Of a DNA stretch of 36,144 bases, positions 1 to 8,134 are shown one piece after another (the stretch's first letter is position 1; every line of letters begins with the position of its first letter). The DNA comes from Bacteroidales bacterium (GTDB lineage: Bacteria > Bacteroidota > Bacteroidia > Bacteroidales > FEN-979), in assembly GCA_023229525.1 (NCBI GenBank), contig JALNZC010000042.1, forward strand, positions 1 to 36,144, given 5' to 3'. A program made the position numbers and the translations under genes. The notes under the pieces are model-generated. The model made no database searches and had not been told where the DNA came from. It saw nothing but the letters and a program-made list of their open reading frames with translations.

Positions 1-2
1 CT

Positions 3-74
3 CGCTACCTCGCTACCTTGCTATTTCGCTATTTCGCTACCTCGCTACCTCGCTACCTCGCTACCTCGCTACCT
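3..74. repeat. 8-bp tandem array, consensus CGCTACCT, nine units in view
   Basis: Nine head-to-tail octamers run from position 3 to 74. Seven are exactly CGCTACCT; units 3 and 4 are TGCTATTT and CGCTATTT. The array probably continues beyond the left edge. It stops exactly where the TAG stop codon of the minus-strand gene at 75-1127 begins, so there is no spacer between array and gene. No spacers lie between units, so it is not a CRISPR array. Function unknown. Confidence 0.95.
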
Positions 75-1127
75 CTATTTCAGGCTCACATTTCCAAACT
101 CACTATGAACCGTGACTTTCCCGGTGGGATTATCAGTTCCACCGATGATACCTTTAAAACTTTTTTCGGTAGGACTGGTTGAACGGAATGAGAATTTGGC
201 TTTATCGGTAGGATAATCCAGATCGCAGAATTTCAAGTCGGCCTCAAGGTTATATTTTGCCTGTTCCCCCAATCCGATGGAAACATTACCATATTTGTTA
301 CGGATGTTAACCAGGGTAAAATCCGGTGGCATTTCATGGACTTCGCAACTGCCATATTGGATATCAAGATTCAGACTTTTTTCAATCCGCTGAATTTCAA
401 GATCTGAGAACTTCGATTTACTGTCGACTGCACTGGAATTTTCCATGTTTAGCTTTCCTCCTTCAAAATTGACATTGAGGGCGATAATCTTATTTGCATC
501 CATGTTTGAGAATTTGGAATCCAATCGCAGGCTGCCTGCGTAATCCAACTCCATTTCGGAGTATTTTAGAATCAGCACAGCTCCTTTGACCCAGTTAATA
601 TTGGCTTTACTAAACCTGATGTCGAGCATGTTATCGGAATTGGTCAACTTTTTTGCTTCAAGATTTCCGTATCCCAAATTGATTTTCGCTTTTCCTTGTA
701 CCTCATTGACAAAAATATCCCCGAATTTATTGGTCAGGTCAAGGTTGATCGTCACTGGCATATTAACCGTATAATCAACTGAAAAGCTTCCATGCCCCCG
801 TGGTCTTCCTTCCTGAATTGATGTGATTGCGGTAATCTGCGCGGGTGAATCGGTAAAATCAACAGAAATCCGTTTAAACATTCGACCGGCTTCTTCCTGA
901 TCGGCTGCTGTTACAGTAATGGTAATATCAAACGAGATGGCATTCTTTTCCCAATTGGTGCATAACACCTTTCCAAACCGGTTGCTGATCGTAAGTTGTC
1001 CGTCGGAAGTGATGGGAAATTCTTTTTTAATCACTTTCGTAAACTCATCGTGTGCCTTTACACCCTTGATTCCAAGGAGAAGGATGAACATGATGATGAA
1101 TAATGCTATTTTAACATAGGTTTTCAT
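75..1127 (-). CDS. Exported DUF4097-like beta-solenoid (adhesin-type) protein
   Basis: Predicted 350-residue secreted protein of unknown function. Residues 1-25 form a signal peptide (Lys-rich start, long hydrophobic run, likely cleavage after VKA). The rest is a string of short beta repeats, each carrying an aromatic-glycine or FxD/N turn, such as NKFGDIFV, GYGNLEA, NKYGNVSIG and SEFGNVSL. This is the appearance of the DUF4097/DUF2807-type right-handed beta-solenoids common in Bacteroidota. It is the last gene of a three-gene unit behind an ECF sigma factor (1684-2256) and an anti-sigma candidate (1142-1681), 14 bp after the latter. It may therefore be an envelope target of that sigma system; this role is inferred from position. 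The octamer array touches its stop codon. Family assignment is by pattern only. Confidence 0.75.
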   Translation of the reverse strand: MKTYVKIALFIIMFILLLGIKGVKAHDEFTKVIKKEFPITSDGQLTISNRFGKVLCTNWEKNAISFDITITVTAADQEEAGRMFKRISVDFTDSPAQITAITSIQEGRPRGHGSFSVDYTVNMPVTINLDLTNKFGDIFVNEVQGKAKINLGYGNLEAKKLTNSDNMLDIRFSKANINWVKGAVLILKYSEMELDYAGSLRLDSKFSNMDANKIIALNVNFEGGKLNMENSSAVDSKSKFSDLEIQRIEKSLNLDIQYGSCEVHEMPPDFTLVNIRNKYGNVSIGLGEQAKYNLEADLKFCDLDYPTDKAKFSFRSTSPTEKSFKGIIGGTDNPTGKVTVHSEFGNVSLK

Positions 1128-1141
1128 GATATGAAGTTGTT

Positions 1142-1681
1142 TTATTTTCCTGCCTGGATTAATTTGTTGATGATATTGTTCATAATACCTTCTTTCATCT
1201 GTTGGTTCTGGATCAGTGCGGCGAGAAGGCGTTCATTATTCGGGTTTTCGGCCAGAGATTTTTTTAATTCATCGGTACTGACATCAAGATTTTGAATTTC
1301 CCTGATTGCATTTGAATTCAGCATTCTTGCTTCTTCATTGCTGGAAGCCAGTTTTTGGATTTGTCCAAAACGTTCAGCGACCTGGATATCATAATACTGT
1401 ACCACTTCTTTCACTTCCAGTGGCAATTCGGTTCCTGCATTCCGGTTATTCAGACGATCCCTGATTCCTTTTGTGGCAAGATCGAAAACGAAAACACTAA
1501 CGGTGATCAGAACGAGGATCAGCGCTGCGATCTTAAGCATCATGAACCGATTTATCCCTGGTTGCAAAACTTCTGGTTGTTGTTGCAAGAGCGTCTCGAA
1601 TTTTTTGAAATGATCGGGGCTGGGTTCAAAAGTGTCGAACTCCTCCCGGTGGTCTTTAATGAATTTTTCCAGATCTGACAT
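1142..1681 (-). CDS. Single-span membrane protein, probable anti-sigma factor
   Basis: 179-residue protein with a cytoplasmic N-terminal section (about 1-45) of the DxFEPSPDHFKKFE type often seen at the start of Bacteroidota anti-sigma-like proteins. One transmembrane helix follows at about 47-67, then a charged, helical C-terminal domain rich in Gln, Asn and Glu. It starts 2 bp after the stop of the ECF sigma gene, which makes translational coupling likely. The expected role is to hold that sigma factor at the inner membrane until an envelope signal releases it. No zinc-binding HxxxCxxC anti-sigma motif is present, so the role rests on position, size and topology. The C-terminal domain was not recognised. 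Confidence 0.65.
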   Translation of the reverse strand: MSDLEKFIKDHREEFDTFEPSPDHFKKFETLLQQQPEVLQPGINRFMMLKIAALILVLITVSVFVFDLATKGIRDRLNNRNAGTELPLEVKEVVQYYDIQVAERFGQIQKLASSNEEARMLNSNAIREIQNLDVSTDELKKSLAENPNNERLLAALIQNQQMKEGIMNNIINKLIQAGK

Positions 1682-1683
1682 GG

Positions 1684-2256
1684 TTAATTAAAGCTAAATG
1701 CGTTTTTACGTTTTGTTTCCCGGAGCATGCCAATCAATTTTTGCCGTGCCCGTGAAAAACGGGTACGTGACAGTTGGTTGGAAATGTTCAGGATTTGAGA
1801 TATCTCTTCATGATCATAACCTTCAATCAAAAAGAGCGTAAGTATTACCCGGTATTCATTGGGAAGCTCGGTAATGGCTTGTTTAACTTCATTCACCAGA
1901 TAATTGATTTCCTCTTCCCTGTTTGGTTCAACAATTTCCGGCAAGTCAATTTGTTCATCTTCAATGGATACAAAATCTTTTGATTTCCGGAGATAATCCA
2001 ACGACCGGTTGATGACGATTCGTTTCAACCATGATCCGAAGCTTCCTTCCCCTGAATAGCTGTCAATCCGCTGAAAGGCATCGAGAAATGATTCCTGCAT
2101 GATATCCTCGGCTTCAGCAGTGTCGTTCACAATCCGGAGGCAGGTGTTGTACATGGCTTTATAATAGAGTTTATATATTTTAAATTGGGCATTCCGGTCC
2201 CCTTTAATACAGGCATTTATCACATCCTGATGAATATTGACAAATGAACTTTCCAA
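1684..2256 (-). CDS. ECF RNA polymerase sigma factor (sigma-70 family)
   Basis: 190-residue ECF sigma factor. Region 2 covers about residues 20-92, with the DIMQESFLDAFQ helix (51-62) that binds the core polymerase and the WLKRIVINRSLDYLR helix. A short acidic linker follows, then region 4 at about 122-178, whose helix-turn-helix (GYDHEEISQILNIS) reads the -35 element. It directs polymerase to an alternative promoter set, probably including its own operon with the two genes downstream. The assigned start is TTG at 2256. No ATG lies close enough to keep region 2 intact; a GTG at codon 12 is the only nearby alternative. The product is clear; the regulon is not. Confidence 0.92.
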   Translation of the reverse strand: MESSFVNIHQDVINACIKGDRNAQFKIYKLYYKAMYNTCLRIVNDTAEAEDIMQESFLDAFQRIDSYSGEGSFGSWLKRIVINRSLDYLRKSKDFVSIEDEQIDLPEIVEPNREEEINYLVNEVKQAITELPNEYRVILTLFLIEGYDHEEISQILNISNQLSRTRFSRARQKLIGMLRETKRKNAFSFN

Positions 2257-2331
2257 ATTCCCGGATTTTAGCGAAATGACTCTTTGATTTCAGGAATGTT
2301 ACAAGGCTACAATAAAAATAGATAAAAAAAT

Positions 2332-2339
2332 TAATTTTG
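2332..2339 (+). promoter_or_regulatory. -7 box TAATTTTG before EamA gene
   Basis: Exact match to the Bacteroidota -7 consensus TAnnTTTG, ending 7 nt before the TTG start at 2347. No good -33 TTG is visible. If used, the mRNA would have almost no 5' leader. Confidence 0.5.
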
Positions 2340-2346
2340 CAGCCAC

Positions 2347-3231
2347 TTGAAACATTTCCATATACCGGCAGCCTTCTTTGCAGTAACAGCCATGCTCTTC
2401 TGGGGGCTTTCTTTTATATGGAGTTCCCTTTTGTTAAAATATTATCAACCTATTACGATAATTTTTATCCGGTTAGTAATATCCTCCATTTTCCTTTTTA
2501 CGATCATCCGTTTTTTCTGGCAGGATGAGAAGATAGAAAAAAAGGATTACAAATTGTTCCTTCTTAGTGCATTGTTTAACCCCTTCTTGTATTTTCTCTG
2601 CGAGAATTATGGTTTGAAATACAGTACTCCTACTATTGCCTCTGTTATCATAGCTACGATACCGGTTTTTTCACCACTCGTTGCATTCCTGACAATGAAA
2701 GAAAAATTAATCCCGATCAATTTTATCGGAATTTTAATTTCGTTTGTTGGAGTAATACTTATGATTGTCAATAAAAACCTTGCCCTGGCTTCTGATATCA
2801 GAGGTATTTTATTTTTGTTTGGCGCGGTATTAACTGCATTATTTTATAGCGTAACCCTTCGGAAGTTAACTATGAGGTATTCTGCTCTGATTATTATTGC
2901 CTATCAGAATCTGATCGGGATTGTTCTATTTTTACCTTTCTTTGTTTTTTTTGAAGCCGCCTCTTTTATTCAGATTCGGATTAACGGCGAAATTATTTCT
3001 TCCATGCTGTTGCTTTCCATATTCTCCTCTTCGGTTTCTTTTGTATTTTTTGCCCATTCGGTGAAATTGCTGGGCATCAGTAAATCCAATATTTTCTCCA
3101 ACCTTATCCCGGTATTTACTGCAATTTTTTCTTATCTGCTGTTGTCTGAAATTTTTTCGATTCAAAAAATTACCGGTATTGCCCTTGTGATTGGCGGTGT
3201 TTATCTTTCGGAACGCTCAAAACGAAGATGA
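2347..3231 (+). CDS. EamA/DMT-family transporter
   Basis: 294-residue polytopic membrane protein of the drug/metabolite transporter superfamily. It shows the usual ten hydrophobic helices as two five-helix EamA repeats. The first repeat begins at once (AMLFWGLSFIW); the second begins at about residue 150 (LFLFGAVLTALFYSV). The motif TPTIASVIIATIPVF is typical of EamA helix 3-4. It exports or imports a small metabolite; the substrate cannot be read from sequence. The start is TTG at 2347, because the next ATG (2389) would cut into helix 1. It is a single gene, divergent from the sigma operon across about 90 bp. Confidence 0.9.
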   Translation: MKHFHIPAAFFAVTAMLFWGLSFIWSSLLLKYYQPITIIFIRLVISSIFLFTIIRFFWQDEKIEKKDYKLFLLSALFNPFLYFLCENYGLKYSTPTIASVIIATIPVFSPLVAFLTMKEKLIPINFIGILISFVGVILMIVNKNLALASDIRGILFLFGAVLTALFYSVTLRKLTMRYSALIIIAYQNLIGIVLFLPFFVFFEAASFIQIRINGEIISSMLLLSIFSSSVSFVFFAHSVKLLGISKSNIFSNLIPVFTAIFSYLLLSEIFSIQKITGIALVIGGVYLSERSKRR

Positions 3232-3349
3232 CCTGATTCCCTGTTCGTTTTTTACTTCCCTTTATAATATATCAAAATAAAATTCAATCATACCAATAGA
3301 TTGTTGAATTCGAAAAACGGATGCTTTTCTAAGTTTTGAATTGCAATGC

Positions 3350-3363
3350 ATTCCTATGGGAAT
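3350..3363. promoter_or_regulatory. Operator-like dyad ATTCC-N4-GGAAT upstream of hydG
   Basis: A perfect 5+5 bp inverted repeat with a 4-bp centre lies just upstream of a -7 box match (TAATTTTG, 3370-3377) in the 277-bp gap before hydG. It would sit in the spacer of that promoter, a usual place for a repressor site. The match to a known regulator is not evident. Confidence 0.35.
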
Positions 3364-3369
3364 ATTAAG

Positions 3370-3377
3370 TAATTTTG
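3370..3377 (+). promoter_or_regulatory. Candidate -7 box TAATTTTG for the hydG operon
   Basis: Exact TAnnTTTG match 131 nt before the hydG ATG. No -33 TTG at the normal spacing is obvious. If used, the transcript has a leader of roughly 120 nt, much longer than for other genes in this window, which leaves room for leader control. Confidence 0.35.
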
Positions 3378-3508
3378 TTTTATACTTTGACATTTATTAT
3401 CGGATGAAATATCCATACCAACAACGATTTTGCAAACCTCGAAAAACGACTTTTAGATATTCCATTCCAGCGTTCAACAAAAAATTAACAAAAAAATAAA
3501 ATTATCAA

Positions 3509-4939
3509 ATGAAATTCAGACCGGAAAAACTGAAGATAAAAGATCAGCGGATGAAACCGTTCATCGATCCGGACGAAATATGGGAGTACATTAAGACGGC
3601 TAAGGCTTCGAAAGAACGTGTGCGGGAGGTTATTGCCAAATCACTTGATAAAAATCGCCTGACGCTTGAAGAAACTGCGGTACTGATCAATGCCAGGGAT
3701 AAGGAATTGGTTGAAGAAATCAAGCAAGGCGCCCGGAAGTTGAAGGAGAAAGTTTACGGACAACGAATTGTTCTTTTTGCTCCTTTATATGTTGGAAATT
3801 TTTGTATTAATAACTGTGCATATTGTGGCTTTAAATCTTCCAACACACAGATTACACGTGTGACACTAGAGAAGGAAGATTTGAAGGCACAGGTGAAAGC
3901 GCTGGAGGATACCGGACAGAAACGACTGATATTGGTTTATGGAGAGCATCCAATTTACGATGCTAACTTTATTTCTGATACCGTTCGGACCGTCTATTCG
4001 GTTAAAAGCGGTCCCGGGGAAATCCGTCGCGTCAATATCAATGCTGCACCAATGGATATCGATGGATTCCGTACCATTAAAGATGCAAAGATTGGCACCT
4101 ATCAAATTTTTCAGGAAACCTACCATGAACCGACCTATGCAAAGGTTCACCTGGGTGGAGTGAAAAAAAATTACGAATGGCGGCTTACCGCTCTTGACAG
4201 GGCCCAGGAGGCCGGTATCGACGATGTGGGCATCGGCGCATTATTCGGATTGTACGACTGGCGATTTGAAGTGCTGGGATTGGTAAGGCATACCAATCAT
4301 TTTGAAGCTGTATATAATGTCGGGCCACATACCATCTCATTTCCACGGATTCAATATGCCTCTCAATTGAATATTGATAAATCACATCTTGTCAGTGATA
4401 TCGATTTTACCAAATTGGTCGCCATTCTCCGACTGGCTGTTCCATATACCGGATTGATACTCACAGCACGTGAACCGTCGTCTATCCGTGATGAAATTCT
4501 TCAATTTGGCGTTTCGCAGATCGATGGAGGTACCAATATTGAAATGGGGGGTTATGCAAAACGTAAAAACAACGAAAATCAAAATATTGACCTTGAACAA
4601 TTCCAGATTAACGATAACCGTAGCCTCAATGAAATAATGGAAGAGCTTATCGGCCATGGATATATTCCTTCATTCTGTACAGCCTGTTACCGGCTTGGAA
4701 GGACCGGAGAACATTTCATGGAATTCTCAGTACCGGGATTTATCAAACGTTATTGCCAACCCAATGCTTTGATGACTATGGTTGAGTACCTTGAAGATTA
4801 TGCTCCTCCGCCCACAAAAGAAAAAGGGTATCGGCTGCTTCAGGAAAAACTCAATGAAATGGAAAACGATGGCTTCAAGGAAAAACTGGTTGAAAAACTG
4901 GAGCAATTAAAACAAGGGAAACGGGATCTCTATTTCTAA
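3509..4939 (+). CDS. hydG: [FeFe] hydrogenase maturase HydG (radical SAM tyrosine lyase)
   Basis: HydG cleaves tyrosine with radical SAM chemistry to p-cresol and dehydroglycine, and delivers CO and cyanide as an Fe(CO)2(CN)-cysteine synthon for the H-cluster of [FeFe] hydrogenase. The radical SAM cluster motif CX3CX2C is at C99, C103 and C106 (CINNCAYC). The HydG-specific C-terminal cluster motif CX2CX22C is at C390, C393 and C416. Length (476) and the conserved body (RRVNINAAPM, CTACYRLGRTGEHFME) separate it from ThiH, which it otherwise resembles. It is first in an operon with two TM1266-like regulators and a sensor kinase (gaps of 12, 16 and 8 nt). hydE, hydF and the hydrogenase itself are not in this window and must be elsewhere. 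ATG 3509 is the natural start. Confidence 0.97.
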   Translation: MKFRPEKLKIKDQRMKPFIDPDEIWEYIKTAKASKERVREVIAKSLDKNRLTLEETAVLINARDKELVEEIKQGARKLKEKVYGQRIVLFAPLYVGNFCINNCAYCGFKSSNTQITRVTLEKEDLKAQVKALEDTGQKRLILVYGEHPIYDANFISDTVRTVYSVKSGPGEIRRVNINAAPMDIDGFRTIKDAKIGTYQIFQETYHEPTYAKVHLGGVKKNYEWRLTALDRAQEAGIDDVGIGALFGLYDWRFEVLGLVRHTNHFEAVYNVGPHTISFPRIQYASQLNIDKSHLVSDIDFTKLVAILRLAVPYTGLILTAREPSSIRDEILQFGVSQIDGGTNIEMGGYAKRKNNENQNIDLEQFQINDNRSLNEIMEELIGHGYIPSFCTACYRLGRTGEHFMEFSVPGFIKRYCQPNALMTMVEYLEDYAPPPTKEKGYRLLQEKLNEMENDGFKEKLVEKLEQLKQGKRDLYF

Positions 4940-4951
4940 AAACTATTGACC

Positions 4952-5209
4952 ATGAGAGAAATAAGAATCATCGGACTATTGATCACAGACCGGATAAAGG
5001 AAGCCGGTCTTACGCAATTGACCCTGACAAAATATGCCCATGTAATCAAATCGCGGCTGGGATTTCATGAAGTTACTGAAGATGTTTGCAGCCGAATAGG
5101 TGTGATGATCCTTCAATTGGCCGGGAATCCCTCTGAATGCGAAAAACTTGAAAAAGAACTGGAACTGATCGGCGGACTTGAACTTCAACGTATGGTATTT
5201 TCTCTTTAA
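4952..5209 (+). CDS. TM1266-like iron-only hydrogenase system regulator, copy 1
   Basis: 85-residue ACT/NikR-C-terminal-like alpha/beta protein of the putative iron-only hydrogenase system regulator family, which usually neighbours hydE/hydF/hydG. Its biochemical role is not established. Conserved elements are IIGLLITDRI at the start, IKSRLGFHEV in the middle (37-41) and a C-terminal RMVF strand. A slightly longer reading frame starts at TTG 4946, but ATG 4952 gives exactly 85 residues. That matches the second copy at 6908-7165, with which it aligns without gaps at about 38 of 85 identities by hand count. The gap to hydG is 12 nt and to the kinase 16 nt. There is no DNA-binding helix-turn-helix, so it may sense a ligand and act through a partner. 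Confidence 0.88.
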   Translation: MREIRIIGLLITDRIKEAGLTQLTLTKYAHVIKSRLGFHEVTEDVCSRIGVMILQLAGNPSECEKLEKELELIGGLELQRMVFSL

Positions 5210-5225
5210 CGATAAATAATATTTA

Positions 5226-6899
5226 ATGGAAAATAACTCCAATAAGGATATTAAAAAGGAGTTTCAGGAGTATTATTTGCACTCCTCCCTGTCAAACATT
5301 CGCATCGGACTGATTTTCACGATATTGTTATTTATTGTGTTTGCGGTACTATCGAGGACTTTTTTTTCTGGTGCTCCCGGACAGGACTTTTTTATCCGGT
5401 TCGGAGTTATAATCCCTCTGTTGTTCTTTTCCGTTATTATCACTTACAGTAAAAAATTATCTAAATATCTGAACATATTATATATCATTTTTAATCTTTT
5501 GATGTGTTTAGTGATTTTTTGGGTTGGATATGCTTCAAATCCCTCAACACCGGGATATGAATTCTATTATTCCTGGGTTATGCTTGTGGTTATAGGATTA
5601 TTTACTTTTTTTCGGTTGCGATTTCGCAGTATCATCATTATCGGTGCATTACAGGTATTATCATATATCTTCACCGCAGTCTGGAACGGGACTTTCCAGG
5701 CCAGTCCTTATCAGTTTTTCAATAATCTTTTTTTCATTTTATCCATCTACTCTCTTGGTGGGTTAATGTCATATATCCTGCAGAATATTAATTGGAAAAA
5801 TTTTCTTCATCAGAAAGCATTATCCTCCAACTATAAAAAACTCTTGCTGGAATCAAAAGAACGGGTGACTGCTGAAACCGCCTTACGCAATTCCGAGATA
5901 CAACTACATGATATCCTGGATTCCATTCCCGACTGGATATACGTTGTGGATGAGAATTTTCGGTTCGTCATGTTAAATTCTTCGCTTAAAGCGGAACATC
6001 TCAGACAAGGGTTTTTGGAGGATTGTATTGGGAAAAAAATAACCAAGGTCTACCCTTTTATCTCAAAAAAAACACTTGAAGAACTCGAGATTGTTTTTAA
6101 AACCGGCCAGATTCTTATCGGTGAACAAAATTTTGAATTGATCGATAAAAAAATCTATGGTGAAACACGCAAGGTTCCTATATTCAGAGACCATAAGGTA
6201 GTTCAGGTTGTGACAATCTTACGTGACCGATCCAGAGAACAAGAAGTAAATGAGTTGAAAATAAAGAATATCGAGCAGAAAGAAATCATGCTGCGCGAGA
6301 TTCATCACCGCGTGAAAAACAATTTAGCCATCGTAATCAGTCTCCTAACGTTACAACTTCGGAATAACAAAGATCCTGATTTACAGCGAATCATAAAGGA
6401 TATTGAGATGCGGATTCGCTCTATGGCCCTTATTCATGAACATCTTTACCGCTCCGAGAACCTCGATAGGATTCCATTGGCTTCCTATCTAAACTCCCTT
6501 TCTTCCATTATTTTGCAGACTTTTAGCGGACATCATATCCAACTTGTTTCCAGTTTCGACCAAACGGACGTCAGTATTGAAACTGCGCTGCCCTTGGGGT
6601 TGATCACAAATGAATTACTTACCAATGCTTTCAAATATGCATTCCCCAACCACGAACTGGGGGTGATTGAAGTCAGTCTGAAGAAAAAAAACGAGGAGGA
6701 TTACATCTTAACCATAAAAGACAATGGGGTCGGTATGCCTTCGGATTTCACCCTTGATAATGAAAAATCATTGGGAATGTTCATTGTCAAACTGTTGGTT
6801 GAACAACTTGATGGAAAAATTGAAATCGTCAACGGGCAGGGCACTGCTTTTATCATTCAATTCCGGAACCTGATGATTGCAAAAAAAATATTAATTTGA
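5226..6899 (+). CDS. Membrane PAS / HisKA_2 sensor histidine kinase
   Basis: 557-residue hybrid-type sensor without a receiver domain. Residues 25-185 hold about six hydrophobic helices forming a membrane sensor. A coiled segment (195-225) leads to a PAS domain at about 224-335 (ILDSIPDWIYVVDENFRF). The HisKA_2 dimerisation and phosphotransfer helix follows (LREIHHRVKNNLAIV, with His360/His361; the second fits the family acceptor). The HATPase domain has N-box NELLTNAFKYAF (462-473), G1 DNGVGMP (499-505) and G2 SLGMFIV (515-521). It lies between two TM1266-like genes in the hydG operon, which suggests a link to hydrogenase expression or activity. No response regulator is encoded beside it. 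The signal and partner are unknown. Confidence 0.93.
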   Translation: MENNSNKDIKKEFQEYYLHSSLSNIRIGLIFTILLFIVFAVLSRTFFSGAPGQDFFIRFGVIIPLLFFSVIITYSKKLSKYLNILYIIFNLLMCLVIFWVGYASNPSTPGYEFYYSWVMLVVIGLFTFFRLRFRSIIIIGALQVLSYIFTAVWNGTFQASPYQFFNNLFFILSIYSLGGLMSYILQNINWKNFLHQKALSSNYKKLLLESKERVTAETALRNSEIQLHDILDSIPDWIYVVDENFRFVMLNSSLKAEHLRQGFLEDCIGKKITKVYPFISKKTLEELEIVFKTGQILIGEQNFELIDKKIYGETRKVPIFRDHKVVQVVTILRDRSREQEVNELKIKNIEQKEIMLREIHHRVKNNLAIVISLLTLQLRNNKDPDLQRIIKDIEMRIRSMALIHEHLYRSENLDRIPLASYLNSLSSIILQTFSGHHIQLVSSFDQTDVSIETALPLGLITNELLTNAFKYAFPNHELGVIEVSLKKKNEEDYILTIKDNGVGMPSDFTLDNEKSLGMFIVKLLVEQLDGKIEIVNGQGTAFIIQFRNLMIAKKILI

Positions 6900-6907
6900 T
6901 TTGATCT

Positions 6908-7165
6908 ATGAAAGAGCGCTGGATCATTGGTATTCAAATAACCGACAGAATTCACGGAGTCTCAGAACTTCAATCCATTCTTACCAAATTCGGATGTTCT
7001 ATAAAAACCCGTCTTGGCCTCCATGAAGTATATGATGATTATTGTTCAACAAGCGGGCTTATCCTACTGGAACTCACCGGCAACCGGGAGGATTACTTCA
7101 AACTTGAGAATGAACTTCTCCGGCTGGAGGGTGTAGTAGTAAAAAAGATGATTTTTACAGAATGA
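6908..7165 (+). CDS. TM1266-like iron-only hydrogenase system regulator, copy 2
   Basis: 85-residue paralogue of the protein at 4952-5209. Shared blocks are IIG..ITDRI, LTK, IK.RLG.HEV (32-41), CS (46-47), GN (58-59), KLE.EL and M.F near the end. The alignment needs no gap. The first part differs most (residues 16-24), so the two may bind different ligands or form a heteromer. It starts 8 nt after the histidine kinase and is the last gene of the operon. It converges with carbamate kinase, whose stop is only a few bases away. Two copies around one kinase is an unusual arrangement; the family assignment itself is firm by pattern. Confidence 0.83.
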   Translation: MKERWIIGIQITDRIHGVSELQSILTKFGCSIKTRLGLHEVYDDYCSTSGLILLELTGNREDYFKLENELLRLEGVVVKKMIFTE

Positions 7166-7169
7166 TGAT

Positions 7170-8114
7170 TTAAACAAGCGTAATCCGGGTTCCGCCATTA
7201 TCGATACCAAGCATTGTGGTTTTTGTGATTATCGTATCCTTCCCGGAATGTTCCACAAAATGAATGGCAGCTCTGATCTTGGGTCCCATACTGCCATCTG
7301 GGAATTGACCATCATCCAGATATTTTTTTGCTTCGGCAATGGTCATACGGTCCAATGATTTTTCCTGAGAAGTGTTATAATTTATGCAAACTTTAGGGAC
7401 ATCCGTCAGGATAAAAAGTTTATCGGCATTGATCTGTGACGCCAGCAACGCAGATGCAAGGTCTTTATCGATTACTGCATCAATCCCCTGGAGTTTATTC
7501 GGTTCCACATAGAATACAGGTATTCCTCCTCCACCAACTGCAATCACTATTTGACCCTGACGGGCAATTTTTTCAATGGTCTTTTTATTGATAATGACCA
7601 GCGGACGAGGGGATGCCACAACTTTACGCCATCCCCTGCCCCGCGGATCTTCCCTGAAAACTGAACCTGTTTCTGTCGAAATTTTTTCAGATTCCTCTTG
7701 CGTATAATAAGGTCCAACCGGTTTCGTCGGTTTCTGAAAAGCAGGATCATCACGGTTTACCAGTACCTGCGTGGTAATAGTAATGATATCACGTTCCATG
7801 TCATGTTGTTCCAGAACATTTTTAAGCTGCTGTTCGATGATGTATCCGATAAAACCCTGTGAATAAGCTACACAAATATCCAGCGGCATCTCGGGGAGAC
7901 CGAACATTTTATATCCGGCTGAATTAGCCAGCATTATATTTCCAACCTGTGGGCCATTGCCATGGGTAATTACAATATTGTAATCACGTTTTAAAAGTTT
8001 AACCAGTGATTCGGCCGTTGCATTGGCATTGGCTTCCTGCTCATCAATGGTCCCTTTTTGATCGCCTCGTAACAATGCATTGCCTCCGAGGGCGACAACG
8101 GCAAGTTTTTTCAT
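7170..8114 (-). CDS. arcC: Carbamate kinase
   Basis: Carbamate kinase of the amino-acid kinase family. It makes ATP from carbamoyl phosphate and ADP in arginine, citrulline or agmatine fermentation, or works in reverse. The 314-residue product starts MKKLAVVALGGNALL, with the nucleotide-binding GGNA motif. It contains THGNGPQVGN (carbamoyl-phosphate site), IAVGGGGIPV, the IDKDLASALLA stretch and the final PKIRAA..F helix. ATG 8114 is preferred over an in-frame start at 8189, because the extra 25 residues do not belong to the family and would cover the -7 box at 8135-8142. No arginine deiminase or carbamoyltransferase gene is adjacent, so its carbamoyl-phosphate source lies elsewhere. Confidence 0.95.
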   Translation of the reverse strand: MKKLAVVALGGNALLRGDQKGTIDEQEANANATAESLVKLLKRDYNIVITHGNGPQVGNIMLANSAGYKMFGLPEMPLDICVAYSQGFIGYIIEQQLKNVLEQHDMERDIITITTQVLVNRDDPAFQKPTKPVGPYYTQEESEKISTETGSVFREDPRGRGWRKVVASPRPLVIINKKTIEKIARQGQIVIAVGGGGIPVFYVEPNKLQGIDAVIDKDLASALLASQINADKLFILTDVPKVCINYNTSQEKSLDRMTIAEAKKYLDDGQFPDGSMGPKIRAAIHFVEHSGKDTIITKTTMLGIDNGGTRITLV

Positions 8115-8134
8115 GATTCTAAAAGATAAGGGGG

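Noticed and set aside
3..74. Short direct repeats as a CRISPR array
   Set aside because: The 8-bp units are contiguous with no spacers, so this is a plain tandem repeat; the same holds for 24865-24936.
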